A stretch of 64,000 nucleotides of DNA from Limnobacter thiooxidans (GTDB lineage: Bacteria > Pseudomonadota > Gammaproteobacteria > Burkholderiales > Burkholderiaceae_B), in NCBI RefSeq assembly GCF_036323495.1, contig NZ_AP028947.1, positions 2,728,001 to 2,792,000 of the forward strand, written 5' to 3'. The notes beneath the pieces are model-generated. The model saw only the letters and a program-made list of their open reading frames with translations. It was not told where the DNA came from and did not search any database. Of the stretch, positions 40,370-48,920 are shown piece after piece; the first letter of the stretch is position 1, and each line of letters begins with the position of its first letter. The translations under genes were made by a program, and so were the position numbers.

Positions 40370-42142
40370 TCAAGCCTGTCTGGCCAGGCTTAAATGACGA
40401 CCCTGTGTTTGGAGACTGAACAGGCGCGCATACAAGCCAGCGGGTTCTTTCAACAAATCTTCATGTACGCCCTTCTCCACGATCAAACCATTCTGCATGA
40501 CCAGGATCTGATCTGCATTCATCACCGTGCTAAGACGGTGTGCAATCACCACGGATGTCCGCCCTGTCCTTAATTGGTCCAAACCTTGCTGAACCAGTTC
40601 CTCGGACTCGGAATCCAGCGCGCTGGTTGCCTCGTCCAGAATAATCAACTGCGGATCTTTCAGAATGGCGCGGGCAATGGCCACCCGCTGCTTCTCGCCG
40701 CCCGACAGTTTGATACCGCGCTCCCCAACCACCGTGTCGTACTGGTGATCCAGTTTATTGATGAAGTCTTCAGCATGAGCCGCCTTTGCAGCCTTGCGCA
40801 CATCGGCAATCTGGGCACCTGGCCTGGCAAAGGCGATATTCTCGCCAATGCTGTCATTGAACAGGGCAACATCCTGCAATACAACGCCCATCAATGCACG
40901 CACGCTGCGTTGCTGGTAATCGCGAAGGTCAATACCATTGATGAGGATGCGGCCTTGGGTGGGGTCATAAAAACGCATCAGCAGCTTTACGATCGTGGTT
41001 TTTCCACTGCCACTGAGACCGACCAAGGCAGCGGTTTGTCCTGCCTGCAGATGAAAACTGATTTTATTCAAAGCCGGGCTGTCTTTGCCCGGGTACCAGA
41101 AGCTGACCTGATCAAACTCGATGGTGTCGATCTGCACGAGTTGTCGTGCATTCGGGCGATCCTGAATGTCACTTTCCACATCCAGCAATTCAACAAGTCT
41201 TTCAGCCGTGCTCTCAATTTCGCCCGCCTGGTTGATCTGCCTTGCGATAGGCCCAACGGTGGTAATCAGCATCTGCGACAGCGTCAGGATCAACAAAATG
41301 TCACCCGCGGACAACGCCCCCTGCAAAGCGATCCATGTGGTGTAAACCACCGCCGTGAACACACCAAATGTGTTGATGAAATTCAAGGCCTGCTCGGACC
41401 GCCATTCCGTCACATGCAGCTTGCCGCGCGTGACTTTCCATTCCTCCTGTGTGTTGTCATAGCGCTGCTTGACCGCGGGCTCGCCCCCAAAACTGCGGAC
41501 TGTCGCAATGTTGCCAATCATTTCTGCAAGCAAGCCTGTCATTCGTCCAGCCAGCGCCTGCCAGCCGCGTCGATAGGGCTTGGTCCAGCCCACCGTCCGA
41601 TAGGAAATCCACAAGTTCAAAACAAGCACCGCTGCCATGATGACGCCAACAACGGGCGCCTTCCACAACAACACCCCGACGATCAGGATCATCTGGAAAA
41701 AACTCGCCAGCACACCATCGGTCAGTGACGACAGCCACATGGTGATGGTGGTGATGTTGCCAAATCGGTCCATGATTTCGCCAACACGCGTCTTCTCGAA
41801 ATAATCAATCGACTTTTGGGTCATGTTGTCAAAAACCCGTTGCCGGAAGGTACTGACGGTGTCAAGCCAAAGGTCATCGGCCTGCCGGTTTTGTATGGCT
41901 CCAAAAACAACCACACCCACACGCAACAACAAAAAAACGGCCAGAATAATCAACACGGAATTCGTGGCTTCATCGCGGCTGATGGACGACGACAGCAACC
42001 GCGCCACCACATCAACAATCGCCTTGTACAAGTAAGGGGTCGCCGTGCCAATTACACCGAGCACCGTGCCAACCGCAATGACACCCAGAAGTTTCCCCCT
42101 GTACTCGGGGATAAATTGAATGCAGCGCCAAAGATTTTTCAT
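40370..42142 (-). CDS. ABC exporter, fused permease-ATPase (MsbA/lipid A exporter type)
   Basis: A 590-residue half-transporter: six membrane segments in about 1-320, then an ATPase domain with Walker A GLSGSGKTT, signature LSGGEKQRVAIARAI and Walker B LIILDEATSALD. Homodimers of this type export lipids, drugs or peptides. It is next to an MFS gene and downstream of the aldolase/monooxygenase operon, from which it is separated by a strong hairpin only 22 bases before its start. The substrate is unknown. Confidence 0.85.
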   Translation of the reverse strand: MKNLWRCIQFIPEYRGKLLGVIAVGTVLGVIGTATPYLYKAIVDVVARLLSSSISRDEATNSVLIILAVFLLLRVGVVVFGAIQNRQADDLWLDTVSTFRQRVFDNMTQKSIDYFEKTRVGEIMDRFGNITTITMWLSSLTDGVLASFFQMILIVGVLLWKAPVVGVIMAAVLVLNLWISYRTVGWTKPYRRGWQALAGRMTGLLAEMIGNIATVRSFGGEPAVKQRYDNTQEEWKVTRGKLHVTEWRSEQALNFINTFGVFTAVVYTTWIALQGALSAGDILLILTLSQMLITTVGPIARQINQAGEIESTAERLVELLDVESDIQDRPNARQLVQIDTIEFDQVSFWYPGKDSPALNKISFHLQAGQTAALVGLSGSGKTTIVKLLMRFYDPTQGRILINGIDLRDYQQRSVRALMGVVLQDVALFNDSIGENIAFARPGAQIADVRKAAKAAHAEDFINKLDHQYDTVVGERGIKLSGGEKQRVAIARAILKDPQLIILDEATSALDSESEELVQQGLDQLRTGRTSVVIAHRLSTVMNADQILVMQNGLIVEKGVHEDLLKEPAGLYARLFSLQTQGRHLSLARQA

Positions 42143-42164
42143 GTCAAATCCGAATGTCAGGAAT

Positions 42165-42198
42165 AAAAAACGGGCAAACCTGAAAGTGGGTTTGCCCG
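42165..42198 (-). terminator. Intrinsic terminator after the desulfinase/aldolase/monooxygenase operon
   Basis: CGGGCAAACC (42171-42180) pairs with GGTTTGCCCG (42189-42198); on the minus strand the stem is followed by a T-run from the A-run at 42165-42170. It lies between the monooxygenase stop and the ABC exporter start, leaving only 22 bases before that start codon. Confidence 0.85.
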
Positions 42199-42219
42199 GT
42201 AATCAGAAAGCGCCAGAAA

Positions 42220-43572
42220 CTAGGCCGCCAGGCTATGAGGATGACGCTTCTGGGTGTTGGGATTGTCAGGACGATCCAGCCCAAGGTGGTCACGCAAGGT
42301 TTTGCCCTCATACTCCTTGCGGAAAATACCGCGACGCTGCAACTCGGGAACCACGAGGTTTACAAAGTCGACAAAGCCGCTGGGCAGGTACGGCGGCACC
42401 ACATTGAAACCATCGGCACCCTTCTCAACGAACCACTTTTCAATGAGGTCAGCGATCGTTTTGGGTGAACCAATGGCCTGAACATGGCCGCGCGCAACGC
42501 GGAATTTCAGCACCAGCTGACGTATGGTCAAGTTCTCGCGACGAGCAAGTTCCAGTTGCTGCAAGAAACGGCCTTGCCCGTTCTCGCCTGCCTTGTAAGG
42601 CAAATCGGGAAGTGGACCATCCAGATCGTATTTGGACAGATCAAACCCACCAAACTCCAGCTCGCTGAAATCAACCCGTGATTGAAGTTCACCGAACTTG
42701 TCTTGAGCTTCCTGATCTGACGAACCAACAACCACGGAAAGCCCCGGCGTGACAATCAACTGACTTTCATCGCGACCATACTTCGCCAAACGTCGCTTCA
42801 CGTCTGCATAGTATGTTTTGGCAACATCCAATGAAGTGGCAGATGCATAAATCATCTCGGCGTGTTTGGCAGCAAACTCACGACCTGTTTCCGAATTGCC
42901 GGCCTGTACAAACACCGGATAACCCTGAATGGGACGAGGCAAATCGAGAATGGCATCGGACTTGAGATGCTCACCATTGAAATGGACCGGGTGCGCAGAC
43001 TCCGGATTGTAGAAACGGCCATTGACCCGGTCTGGATGATCGAATGCATCATCGTCCCACGAGTTCCAGAGCGACTTGCTCAGTTCGACGAACTCCCCTG
43101 CCCGCTCATATCGCTCGCCATGGTCCCTGCCGTCATTGATACCGAAATTTTCGGCCGTGTGCGGAGAGAATGAGGACACAATATTCCAGCCCGCACGGCC
43201 CCCACTGATGTGATCCAGTGAGCTGAATCGGCGAGCCAGGTTGTAAGGGTGATCGTAGTTGGTGTTCACAGTCGCGATCAGGCCAATTCGATTGGTGTGC
43301 GTGGCCAGTGCAGAGAGCAAGGTAAACGGTTCAAACTGGTAACTGTTTGCATTGCGCCCGGCATCAGGACCCAGGTTGGCAGGACGCCCGATAAAATCAG
43401 CCATGAAAAACGCATCAAACTTTGCTGCTTCCGCAAGTCGCGCAGCATTGATGTACCAATTCAGGTCGGGTCGTCCATTGTCGGTGGAACTGGGATGGCG
43501 CCATGCAGCAACGTGATGCCCAAACCTCTGGACAAACACGTTCAGCGCAAGTTGTCTTTTTCGTTGGCTCAT
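42220..43572 (-). CDS. FMN-dependent monooxygenase of the NtaA/SnaA/DszA family
   Basis: A 450-residue luciferase-like flavin enzyme. Diagnostic parts: FVQRFGHHVAAWRHPSS, FDAFFMADFIGRPANLGPDA, PFTLLSALATHTNRIGL, SGGRAGWNIVSSFSPHTAENFG and YPVFVQAGNSETGREFAAKHA. The family includes DszA, which opens sulfone rings to a sulfinate, and monooxygenases for nitrilotriacetate and pristinamycin. It lies 12 bases after a class II aldolase-like gene and downstream of a DszB-like desulfinase in one operon, so a sulfone or sulfide substrate whose product is a sulfinate is a fair guess (inference). Reduced flavin must come from elsewhere. Confidence 0.88.
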   Translation of the reverse strand: MSQRKRQLALNVFVQRFGHHVAAWRHPSSTDNGRPDLNWYINAARLAEAAKFDAFFMADFIGRPANLGPDAGRNANSYQFEPFTLLSALATHTNRIGLIATVNTNYDHPYNLARRFSSLDHISGGRAGWNIVSSFSPHTAENFGINDGRDHGERYERAGEFVELSKSLWNSWDDDAFDHPDRVNGRFYNPESAHPVHFNGEHLKSDAILDLPRPIQGYPVFVQAGNSETGREFAAKHAEMIYASATSLDVAKTYYADVKRRLAKYGRDESQLIVTPGLSVVVGSSDQEAQDKFGELQSRVDFSELEFGGFDLSKYDLDGPLPDLPYKAGENGQGRFLQQLELARRENLTIRQLVLKFRVARGHVQAIGSPKTIADLIEKWFVEKGADGFNVVPPYLPSGFVDFVNLVVPELQRRGIFRKEYEGKTLRDHLGLDRPDNPNTQKRHPHSLAA

Positions 43573-43584
43573 GAAAATCTCCTG

Positions 43585-44253
43585 TTAACCGGCAAACTCT
43601 TTCGATTTCTCAAGAAGGCCGGTTCGCTTCCACTGAAGCTCCAGTGCGCCGGGTGTGTAATTCTGGGCACCACCCACAACTTCCGCATACACCTGATAGC
43701 GCGCGGACTCTTCCACCAGCAGAATCAATTCGGAGGTACGCAGAATTCCACGCCCCCAGAAGTTGACACCCCCGCTGGATTCCAGCAAGGCAGGTGGAGG
43801 CGCAAGTTCAGGATGATTGTCCAGGCGTGCACGAATCGTTTCCAATACACCCTTGGTTCTGTCCAGGTGATTCGGAATTGTTCTGGCCAACAAATGGCGG
43901 GCCGCCGCCACATACAAAATCGGAAAATCCTTCTGAGCCAAAGACCATGCGGACAGGTAAGAGGTGTGCACATGGATCACTGTGTCGGCATCAAGACGTT
44001 CCTCATGCAGGATGAGGTCCTTCTTCTCCGAGAAATTCGCGATGCTGATTGACGGGCTTTGATCGCGGGCAATACCCCCGGGAAAGCGGATGTTGACCAC
44101 TTTGTCGTGGCCCGGAATTTTGTGGGTAATGTGGAACGTCAGGCTGGCGGACAAGGTTCCGTTTTCGCGCAGCACATTGAAAGCATGAATGGCATCGGTT
44201 TTTGCTTCATCCACATAGGACAGCAAATCAATTTGGTCGTGTTGATCAGACAT
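43585..44253 (-). CDS. Class II aldolase/adducin-like protein
   Basis: A 222-residue protein of the class II aldolase fold. Metal-binding histidines are seen in VIHVHTSYLSAW (H94, H96); other parts are FHITHKIPGHDKVVNI, PILYVAAARHLLARTIPN and GVNFWGRGILRTSELILLVEESARYQVYAE. These zinc enzymes cleave or epimerise sugar phosphates and related compounds. Its place between a desulfinase-like and a monooxygenase gene is unusual; it may split the carbon skeleton left after sulfur removal (inference). The third metal histidine of the family is not obvious, so activity is uncertain. Confidence 0.75.
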   Translation of the reverse strand: MSDQHDQIDLLSYVDEAKTDAIHAFNVLRENGTLSASLTFHITHKIPGHDKVVNIRFPGGIARDQSPSISIANFSEKKDLILHEERLDADTVIHVHTSYLSAWSLAQKDFPILYVAAARHLLARTIPNHLDRTKGVLETIRARLDNHPELAPPPALLESSGGVNFWGRGILRTSELILLVEESARYQVYAEVVGGAQNYTPGALELQWKRTGLLEKSKEFAG

Positions 44254-44286
44254 GGTGTTCTCCGGTTGAAATTGATGAAATGAAAA

Positions 44287-45354
44287 TCAGGCAGCCAAAG
44301 CGGTCGCCAGTTGAAGTGGGGGCTTGCTCTTGGCCAATGCCAGGGCGTGTTGAAGAGGTTCTGGATCTATCCACTCGCGAACATCAAAGTCCTTAACCAG
44401 ATAGCCCCAATCACGCAAAAAATTCTTCTGGACTTCAAGTCCTGTGATGTACTGCTCGTTGAGCTTTGGAAAGAATGATTCATGGACCTTGGACCCATGA
44501 GAAAGTGGAATCAGCGCGCGGTGTTCAGCAGACCGGTCTTGATTGAGTTGATCCAGCACGGCTTCAGGATTTTGTGAAGCCCACAGGGCAGTACGAATCA
44601 GCACCGACAGGTAACGAACCACCAAGTCAGGATGATGGTCCAGAAATTTGCAATCCACAGTGACAGGGCGCGGTGTGCCATTGTTCACGCGCAACAGTGG
44701 GTCATCCAGCGCATTGATGTTGATCAGCTCGCGGTACCTGCCATCCCTTGCTGCCTCAACACCAGAAGTGAAACGCAAAAACACGGCATCAACCAGGTCA
44801 TCGTCCAGCGCCTTGAGAACAGGTGCCCGGTAATGCTCATCACGCACACGAACGGGTGCAGGGCCGTCGCTTGAATCGTAGGATGGGTGGGCAATGTCGA
44901 CCCACCTGACTTCCGGAGTTGAAATTCCGGCAAGATTCAATGCCGTTTCAAACCCATGCTGGGCTGCACCTCGCTGAAAATCGATCAGGGCTTTTTCATG
45001 ACGCGGTATACCCAGGCGCGCGCCTTTCAAATCATGAATCGATTTGTATTTTGAATTCTCTCGCACCAGAATGCCCTGGTATTCATCCAGCCAAGTGATG
45101 GCCAACACCACGGTCTCTTGTCCAAGGCCCTTGGCCCAAATTGGCGGAATATTGCCGCCTTCGCGAAACATGCCACTTTGGGTGTGGTTGTAATGCGAGT
45201 TTCGAATGGCCAGTGAATCCGAGTCTTTCAACGACAGAAGATTCACCTCGCTCTGACTGAACTCCTGCTGGAGAAAGCCGTAGTGAATGGCCAATGCAGA
45301 TGCAGTGGCAGCGCCGCAGCGGGTGTACCAGATTGATGGTAAAGAGTTGGCCAT
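44287..45354 (-). CDS. DszB-like sulfinate desulfinase candidate, second copy
   Basis: A 355-residue cytosolic paralogue of the protein at 31918. It starts MANSLPSIWYTRCGAATASA with C13 in the place of the DszB nucleophile; H54 (RNSHYNH) and R64 (MFREGGN) repeat the 41- and 51-residue distances from the cysteine found in the first copy and the His-Arg spacing of DszB. No signal peptide. The start at 45354 fits the sigma-54 promoter at 45388-45403, which would lie inside the coding region if the longer frame to 45432 were used. Operon partners are an aldolase-like protein and a DszA-type monooxygenase. Confidence 0.72.
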   Translation of the reverse strand: MANSLPSIWYTRCGAATASALAIHYGFLQQEFSQSEVNLLSLKDSDSLAIRNSHYNHTQSGMFREGGNIPPIWAKGLGQETVVLAITWLDEYQGILVRENSKYKSIHDLKGARLGIPRHEKALIDFQRGAAQHGFETALNLAGISTPEVRWVDIAHPSYDSSDGPAPVRVRDEHYRAPVLKALDDDLVDAVFLRFTSGVEAARDGRYRELININALDDPLLRVNNGTPRPVTVDCKFLDHHPDLVVRYLSVLIRTALWASQNPEAVLDQLNQDRSAEHRALIPLSHGSKVHESFFPKLNEQYITGLEVQKNFLRDWGYLVKDFDVREWIDPEPLQHALALAKSKPPLQLATALAA

Positions 45355-45387
45355 ATTCGTACCTGATTGTTTGACGTACCTCCTCAA

Positions 45388-45403
45388 TGCATTGACCGTG
45401 CCA
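45388..45403 (-). promoter_or_regulatory. Sigma-54 promoter of desulfinase/aldolase/monooxygenase operon
   Basis: Minus strand TGGCACGGTCAATGCA matches the sigma-54 consensus with GG and GC 10 bases apart. Predicted start near 45377, 23 bases before the ATG at 45354. Confidence 0.8.
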
Positions 45404-45424
45404 GCTTGGAAAAATAGTCGACCA

Positions 45425-45638
45425 AGCGCCACAAGACCTTGAAAAACCTGGGTTTTGAGAAATCTTGCGTATCAAGACAATCGATCCTGGTTGTTACTAA
45501 ATCGACAGTTGGAATCACGTACTGTTGAAAATGTCGCAGCACAGCAATGTGCAGAAATCAGCACAAGGTGAGGAAGATTTTTGTGAATAAGTATTTTCAA
45601 ATTTAATCAATGCTGCCAAATCAAATACTTGTGGCGCT
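45425..45638. promoter_or_regulatory. Divergent control region with paired 11-bp inverted arms
   Basis: AGCGCCACAAG (45425-45435) and its exact reverse complement CTTGTGGCGCT (45628-45638) lie 22 bases upstream of the left sigma-54 promoter and 34 bases upstream of the right one. This mirror placement suggests one half-site per promoter for a shared regulator. The rest of the 375-bp gap between 45355 and 45729 is AT-rich and shows no gene. Confidence 0.5.
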
Positions 45639-45672
45639 TTACGCTGTATTGCGAATTGCGCACACAGTCTTT

Positions 45673-45688
45673 TGGCACGCTACCTGCA
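45673..45688 (+). promoter_or_regulatory. Sigma-54 promoter of TonB-dependent receptor operon
   Basis: TGGCACGCTACCTGCA matches the sigma-54 consensus, GG and GC 10 bases apart. Predicted start near 45699, about 30 bases before the receptor start at 45730. It shares TGGCACG and TGC with the two other sites. Confidence 0.82.
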
Positions 45689-45729
45689 AAAGCATTTCCA
45701 TTCAGTTACCTCTCTCGATGGAAATTTTC

Positions 45730-48156
45730 ATGGACACACAACAGAAAACAAAACAACGCAGCACACGCAGTCACCCGTTCAAACGCGTTTCAAAACCTCT
45801 GGCTCTTTCTATTGCAGCGCTTTTCATTCACAACACGGCTAGCGCTCAGCAGGCGAATTCTCAAGATGTGGACTCACTGGGAAGCGTGGTCGTGACATCG
45901 CAGAAACGGGAAGAAAGTATTCAGGAAATTCCTGTCACGGTGACCGCCATCAGTGGTGACGAAATTCGCGACAGAAACATTGTGTTGAACACTGACATCG
46001 AACAGCTTGCCCCCGGATTGTCAGCGCAAGGCGGCGGGAGGATAGGCAAGCCTCGCTGGTTCTTGCGTGGCATCGGCACGAATGACCCCAACCAGACCAT
46101 CGAAGGCCCGATCGGTATTTATGTGGATGAAGTGGTGGTGGGGCTTCAACGCAACCAAAGCTTCCCCCTGTTTGATCTGGAACGTGTAGAAGTACTGCGC
46201 GGCCCGCAAGGCACGCTTTGGGGCAAGAACAATACCGGCGGAACAATTCACTACCTCTCCAAAAAACCCTCCTATGACAACGATGGGTACGGCAAACTGA
46301 CCTTTGGAAACTTCGGCAGCAGGATTACGGAAGGCGCATTTGGAGGAACGATCAAGGAGGAAACCGTTGCCGCACGCTTGTCGGTTTACAACGAATCGCT
46401 GGATGGTTACGCCACCAACATTTTGAACGGTGAATCAGGCCCCAAGTTCAAAGACAACAACATTCGCCTTCAGGTATTGGCCAACATCACACCCAACCTG
46501 GAAGCCCAGATCATCTATGGCACACGCGACTTCCAAAGCCGAAACGAACCCACTTACGCACCGGGCGGCACCAACTTGCCACCGCCCAACAGCGCGGTGA
46601 CAATACCGAATGCAGACGGAAAAATCACAACCGGGCAAACTGCTGCGCAAATTGCTGCAGGCGGTGGATACATACCGCCTTTTGGCGCTTTTCCCGATGT
46701 ATACAGCCCGTTTTTTGGCGGCGAGGGCAATACTCTGGAAGAACGCCAATACCTCACGGCAAAACTGAACTGGGCACTGGACAAGCTCACCTTCAACTCC
46801 ATCACTGGATGGAGCGGCGGCGATGGTGGCAGCCTGGTAGGTGTGGGTGTTCCGCTGAACACCACACTGCCTCGTGTCAGTACCAAGTTGGAGAACGGTT
46901 TTACTCAATTCTCGCAAGAATTTCGCCTTAGCTCACCCAAAGATCAAACGGTCAGCTGGATTGGTGGACTCTATTACTACAAGCTTCAAGCGGATTTCGA
47001 CAGCAAGGCCGCTCGCTTTGCCAATGGTGGCGACACCAGTGTACAAACCAACCGGGAAAACCTGACGACAAGTTCCTGGGATCAGGATGCAGAAAGCAAG
47101 GCTGTTTTCGGTAACGTGAAATATCAGATTGACCCCGAGCTCGCCTTGACCCTCGGAGCCCGTTACACCCGGGAATCAAAAACCACGAATCAAACTGCAC
47201 TGTCTGTCACAGACACAGCAGGCAACGCCACACTGGTTGACTTCAGCAGCGAGAGCGCGTGGTATTTCCCAGGCGGTGTTTCCGGCACGGGCAACTTCAC
47301 GCCTGTCAATCTTACAGAGTCAGGGAGCTGGAATAACTTCACTTTTGACATCACCCCGGAATACAAAGTGAACAAAGACCTGCTGCTGTACGGACGGGTC
47401 GCAACCGGTTTCCGCTCGGGTGGATTCAACCAGGCTATCAGCCGCCCTGCCGGCGGTACACCATTCATTCTGAGGTTGGAACCCGAAGAAATCACAGACT
47501 ATGAAGTGGGCTTCAAATCCACACTGGCGGGAGGAAAGGTTCAATTCAATGCTGCAGCCTTTTATTACGACCTGAAAAATATCCAGTTGAACATTCAGCA
47601 ACGTGTTCAACAAACCGACGGCACATTCCAGACCAGTTCTTCAGGTCAATCAGATGGTGTCATCAAGGGCCTGGAATTCGAGGTGTTGTCCAAACCGGTT
47701 CGCAACTGGAACCTGGGTGCAAACCTGGGCTTGCTCCGAACAGAGTACAAAAACTTCATTTACACGGTGGGCAATTCGGCACCGCAAGACGCAAGCGGCA
47801 ATGAGTTCTACCGCACACCGCGAACCACATTCCGCCTGTTTACTGATTACAAATTTCCAATCAACAACTCTGGTGACCAATTGATCCTGGGTACGGATTG
47901 GTCATACAGAAGCAAAATCCTTCACAACGCCACGGTTCAAAACGATCCGGTACAAACCACACCAGCCTACTGGCAGGGAAATGCACGGGCCACTTATGCA
48001 CCAAGCAAATCAAAATGGGAGTTGACTGCGTTTGTCCGCAACCTGACTGACAAGAACGAGGCATTCCTGCGCCAGATTGTGAATACCAATGGCGTGACGC
48101 CGGTCAATGTGGGTGCACCACGAACCTACGGCGTACAAGCCTTGTTCAAGTTTTAA
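45730..48156 (+). CDS. TonB-dependent outer membrane receptor
   Basis: An 808-residue receptor: signal peptide ending NTASAQQ, TonB box region SLGSVVVTSQKREESIQEIPVT-like segment right after it, plug domain with ERVEVLRGPQGTLWGKNNTGG, and a beta-barrel ending in the aromatic residue F after VGAPRTYGVQALF. I start at 45730 because the sigma-54 promoter occupies the longer frame; ATG 45718 is an alternative. It is followed by tonB, exbB and exbD. Given the surrounding genes it probably brings a large or rare organosulfur compound across the outer membrane (inference); the plug gives no siderophore signature that I can read. Confidence 0.9.
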   Translation: MDTQQKTKQRSTRSHPFKRVSKPLALSIAALFIHNTASAQQANSQDVDSLGSVVVTSQKREESIQEIPVTVTAISGDEIRDRNIVLNTDIEQLAPGLSAQGGGRIGKPRWFLRGIGTNDPNQTIEGPIGIYVDEVVVGLQRNQSFPLFDLERVEVLRGPQGTLWGKNNTGGTIHYLSKKPSYDNDGYGKLTFGNFGSRITEGAFGGTIKEETVAARLSVYNESLDGYATNILNGESGPKFKDNNIRLQVLANITPNLEAQIIYGTRDFQSRNEPTYAPGGTNLPPPNSAVTIPNADGKITTGQTAAQIAAGGGYIPPFGAFPDVYSPFFGGEGNTLEERQYLTAKLNWALDKLTFNSITGWSGGDGGSLVGVGVPLNTTLPRVSTKLENGFTQFSQEFRLSSPKDQTVSWIGGLYYYKLQADFDSKAARFANGGDTSVQTNRENLTTSSWDQDAESKAVFGNVKYQIDPELALTLGARYTRESKTTNQTALSVTDTAGNATLVDFSSESAWYFPGGVSGTGNFTPVNLTESGSWNNFTFDITPEYKVNKDLLLYGRVATGFRSGGFNQAISRPAGGTPFILRLEPEEITDYEVGFKSTLAGGKVQFNAAAFYYDLKNIQLNIQQRVQQTDGTFQTSSSGQSDGVIKGLEFEVLSKPVRNWNLGANLGLLRTEYKNFIYTVGNSAPQDASGNEFYRTPRTTFRLFTDYKFPINNSGDQLILGTDWSYRSKILHNATVQNDPVQTTPAYWQGNARATYAPSKSKWELTAFVRNLTDKNEAFLRQIVNTNGVTPVNVGAPRTYGVQALFKF

Positions 48157-48183
48157 AGCCATGAATACTCAGGAGGTCACAGC

Positions 48184-48915
48184 ATGACAACGGAAACAGC
48201 CAACAGATCGCTTCAACACGAAGTATCCCGGGTCTTTAGCAACATGCCCACTGAATGGCAACCAAAGCAATGGCTACTCTACGGGGCGCTTGCACTCACT
48301 ACGCACGCTTGCCTGATTGTTCTGGGCAAGAACGTTGAATATGAAGCGCCAGAGCAATTCATGCGCACAGTGAATATTGAGTTTACCAAGCCACCCGTGG
48401 AAGTGCCAAAGCCCCAGGTGCTGCCTCCCGAGCCAAAACCAGTCAAAAAGGTGGAACAAAAGCCGGTCACCAAACCCGAGCCCAAACCTGCAGTCGACAA
48501 CAAGCCTGCTGCAGCCCCTGAAAACAGACCCTTGCAAAGCGCCGAAACAAGCACTTCGTCTGCAGAACTTTCCTTGCCTGCGGCAAGGCCGGTACCTGCA
48601 GACGTGCCCCTGCGTGACAACGTGACTGAGACAGTGACACCCGCACGCGGGTCTGCGGGCTACCTGAACAACCCTGCTCCCAGTTACCCCAACATTGCGC
48701 GCAATCAGGGGTGGGAAGGGCGAGTGCTTTTGAAAGTCAAGGTGCTGGCAAACGGCAAACCGGAGAGCATTGAAATTCAGAGCAGCAGCGGCAGAAAAGC
48801 ACTGGATGAAGCAGCGCTCAGCGCAGTGAAACAATGGACTTTCTCGCCAGCCAAACGAGGTGAAACAGCAATTGAAGCCTGGGTCACCGTACCAATCGAA
48901 TTCAAATTAGGATAA
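48184..48915 (+). CDS. tonB: TonB energy-transducing protein
   Basis: A 243-residue TonB: one membrane segment near 40-58 (WLLYGALALTTHACLIVLG), a proline/lysine-rich spanner (KPPVEVPKPQVLPPEPKPVKK), and the C-terminal domain AGYLNNPAPSYPNIARNQGWEGRVLLKVKV ending VPIEFKLG. AGGAGG stands before the start. The spanner lets it reach across the periplasm to the receptor encoded upstream. Confidence 0.94.
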   Translation: MTTETANRSLQHEVSRVFSNMPTEWQPKQWLLYGALALTTHACLIVLGKNVEYEAPEQFMRTVNIEFTKPPVEVPKPQVLPPEPKPVKKVEQKPVTKPEPKPAVDNKPAAAPENRPLQSAETSTSSAELSLPAARPVPADVPLRDNVTETVTPARGSAGYLNNPAPSYPNIARNQGWEGRVLLKVKVLANGKPESIEIQSSSGRKALDEAALSAVKQWTFSPAKRGETAIEAWVTVPIEFKLG

Positions 48916-48920
48916 TCATC

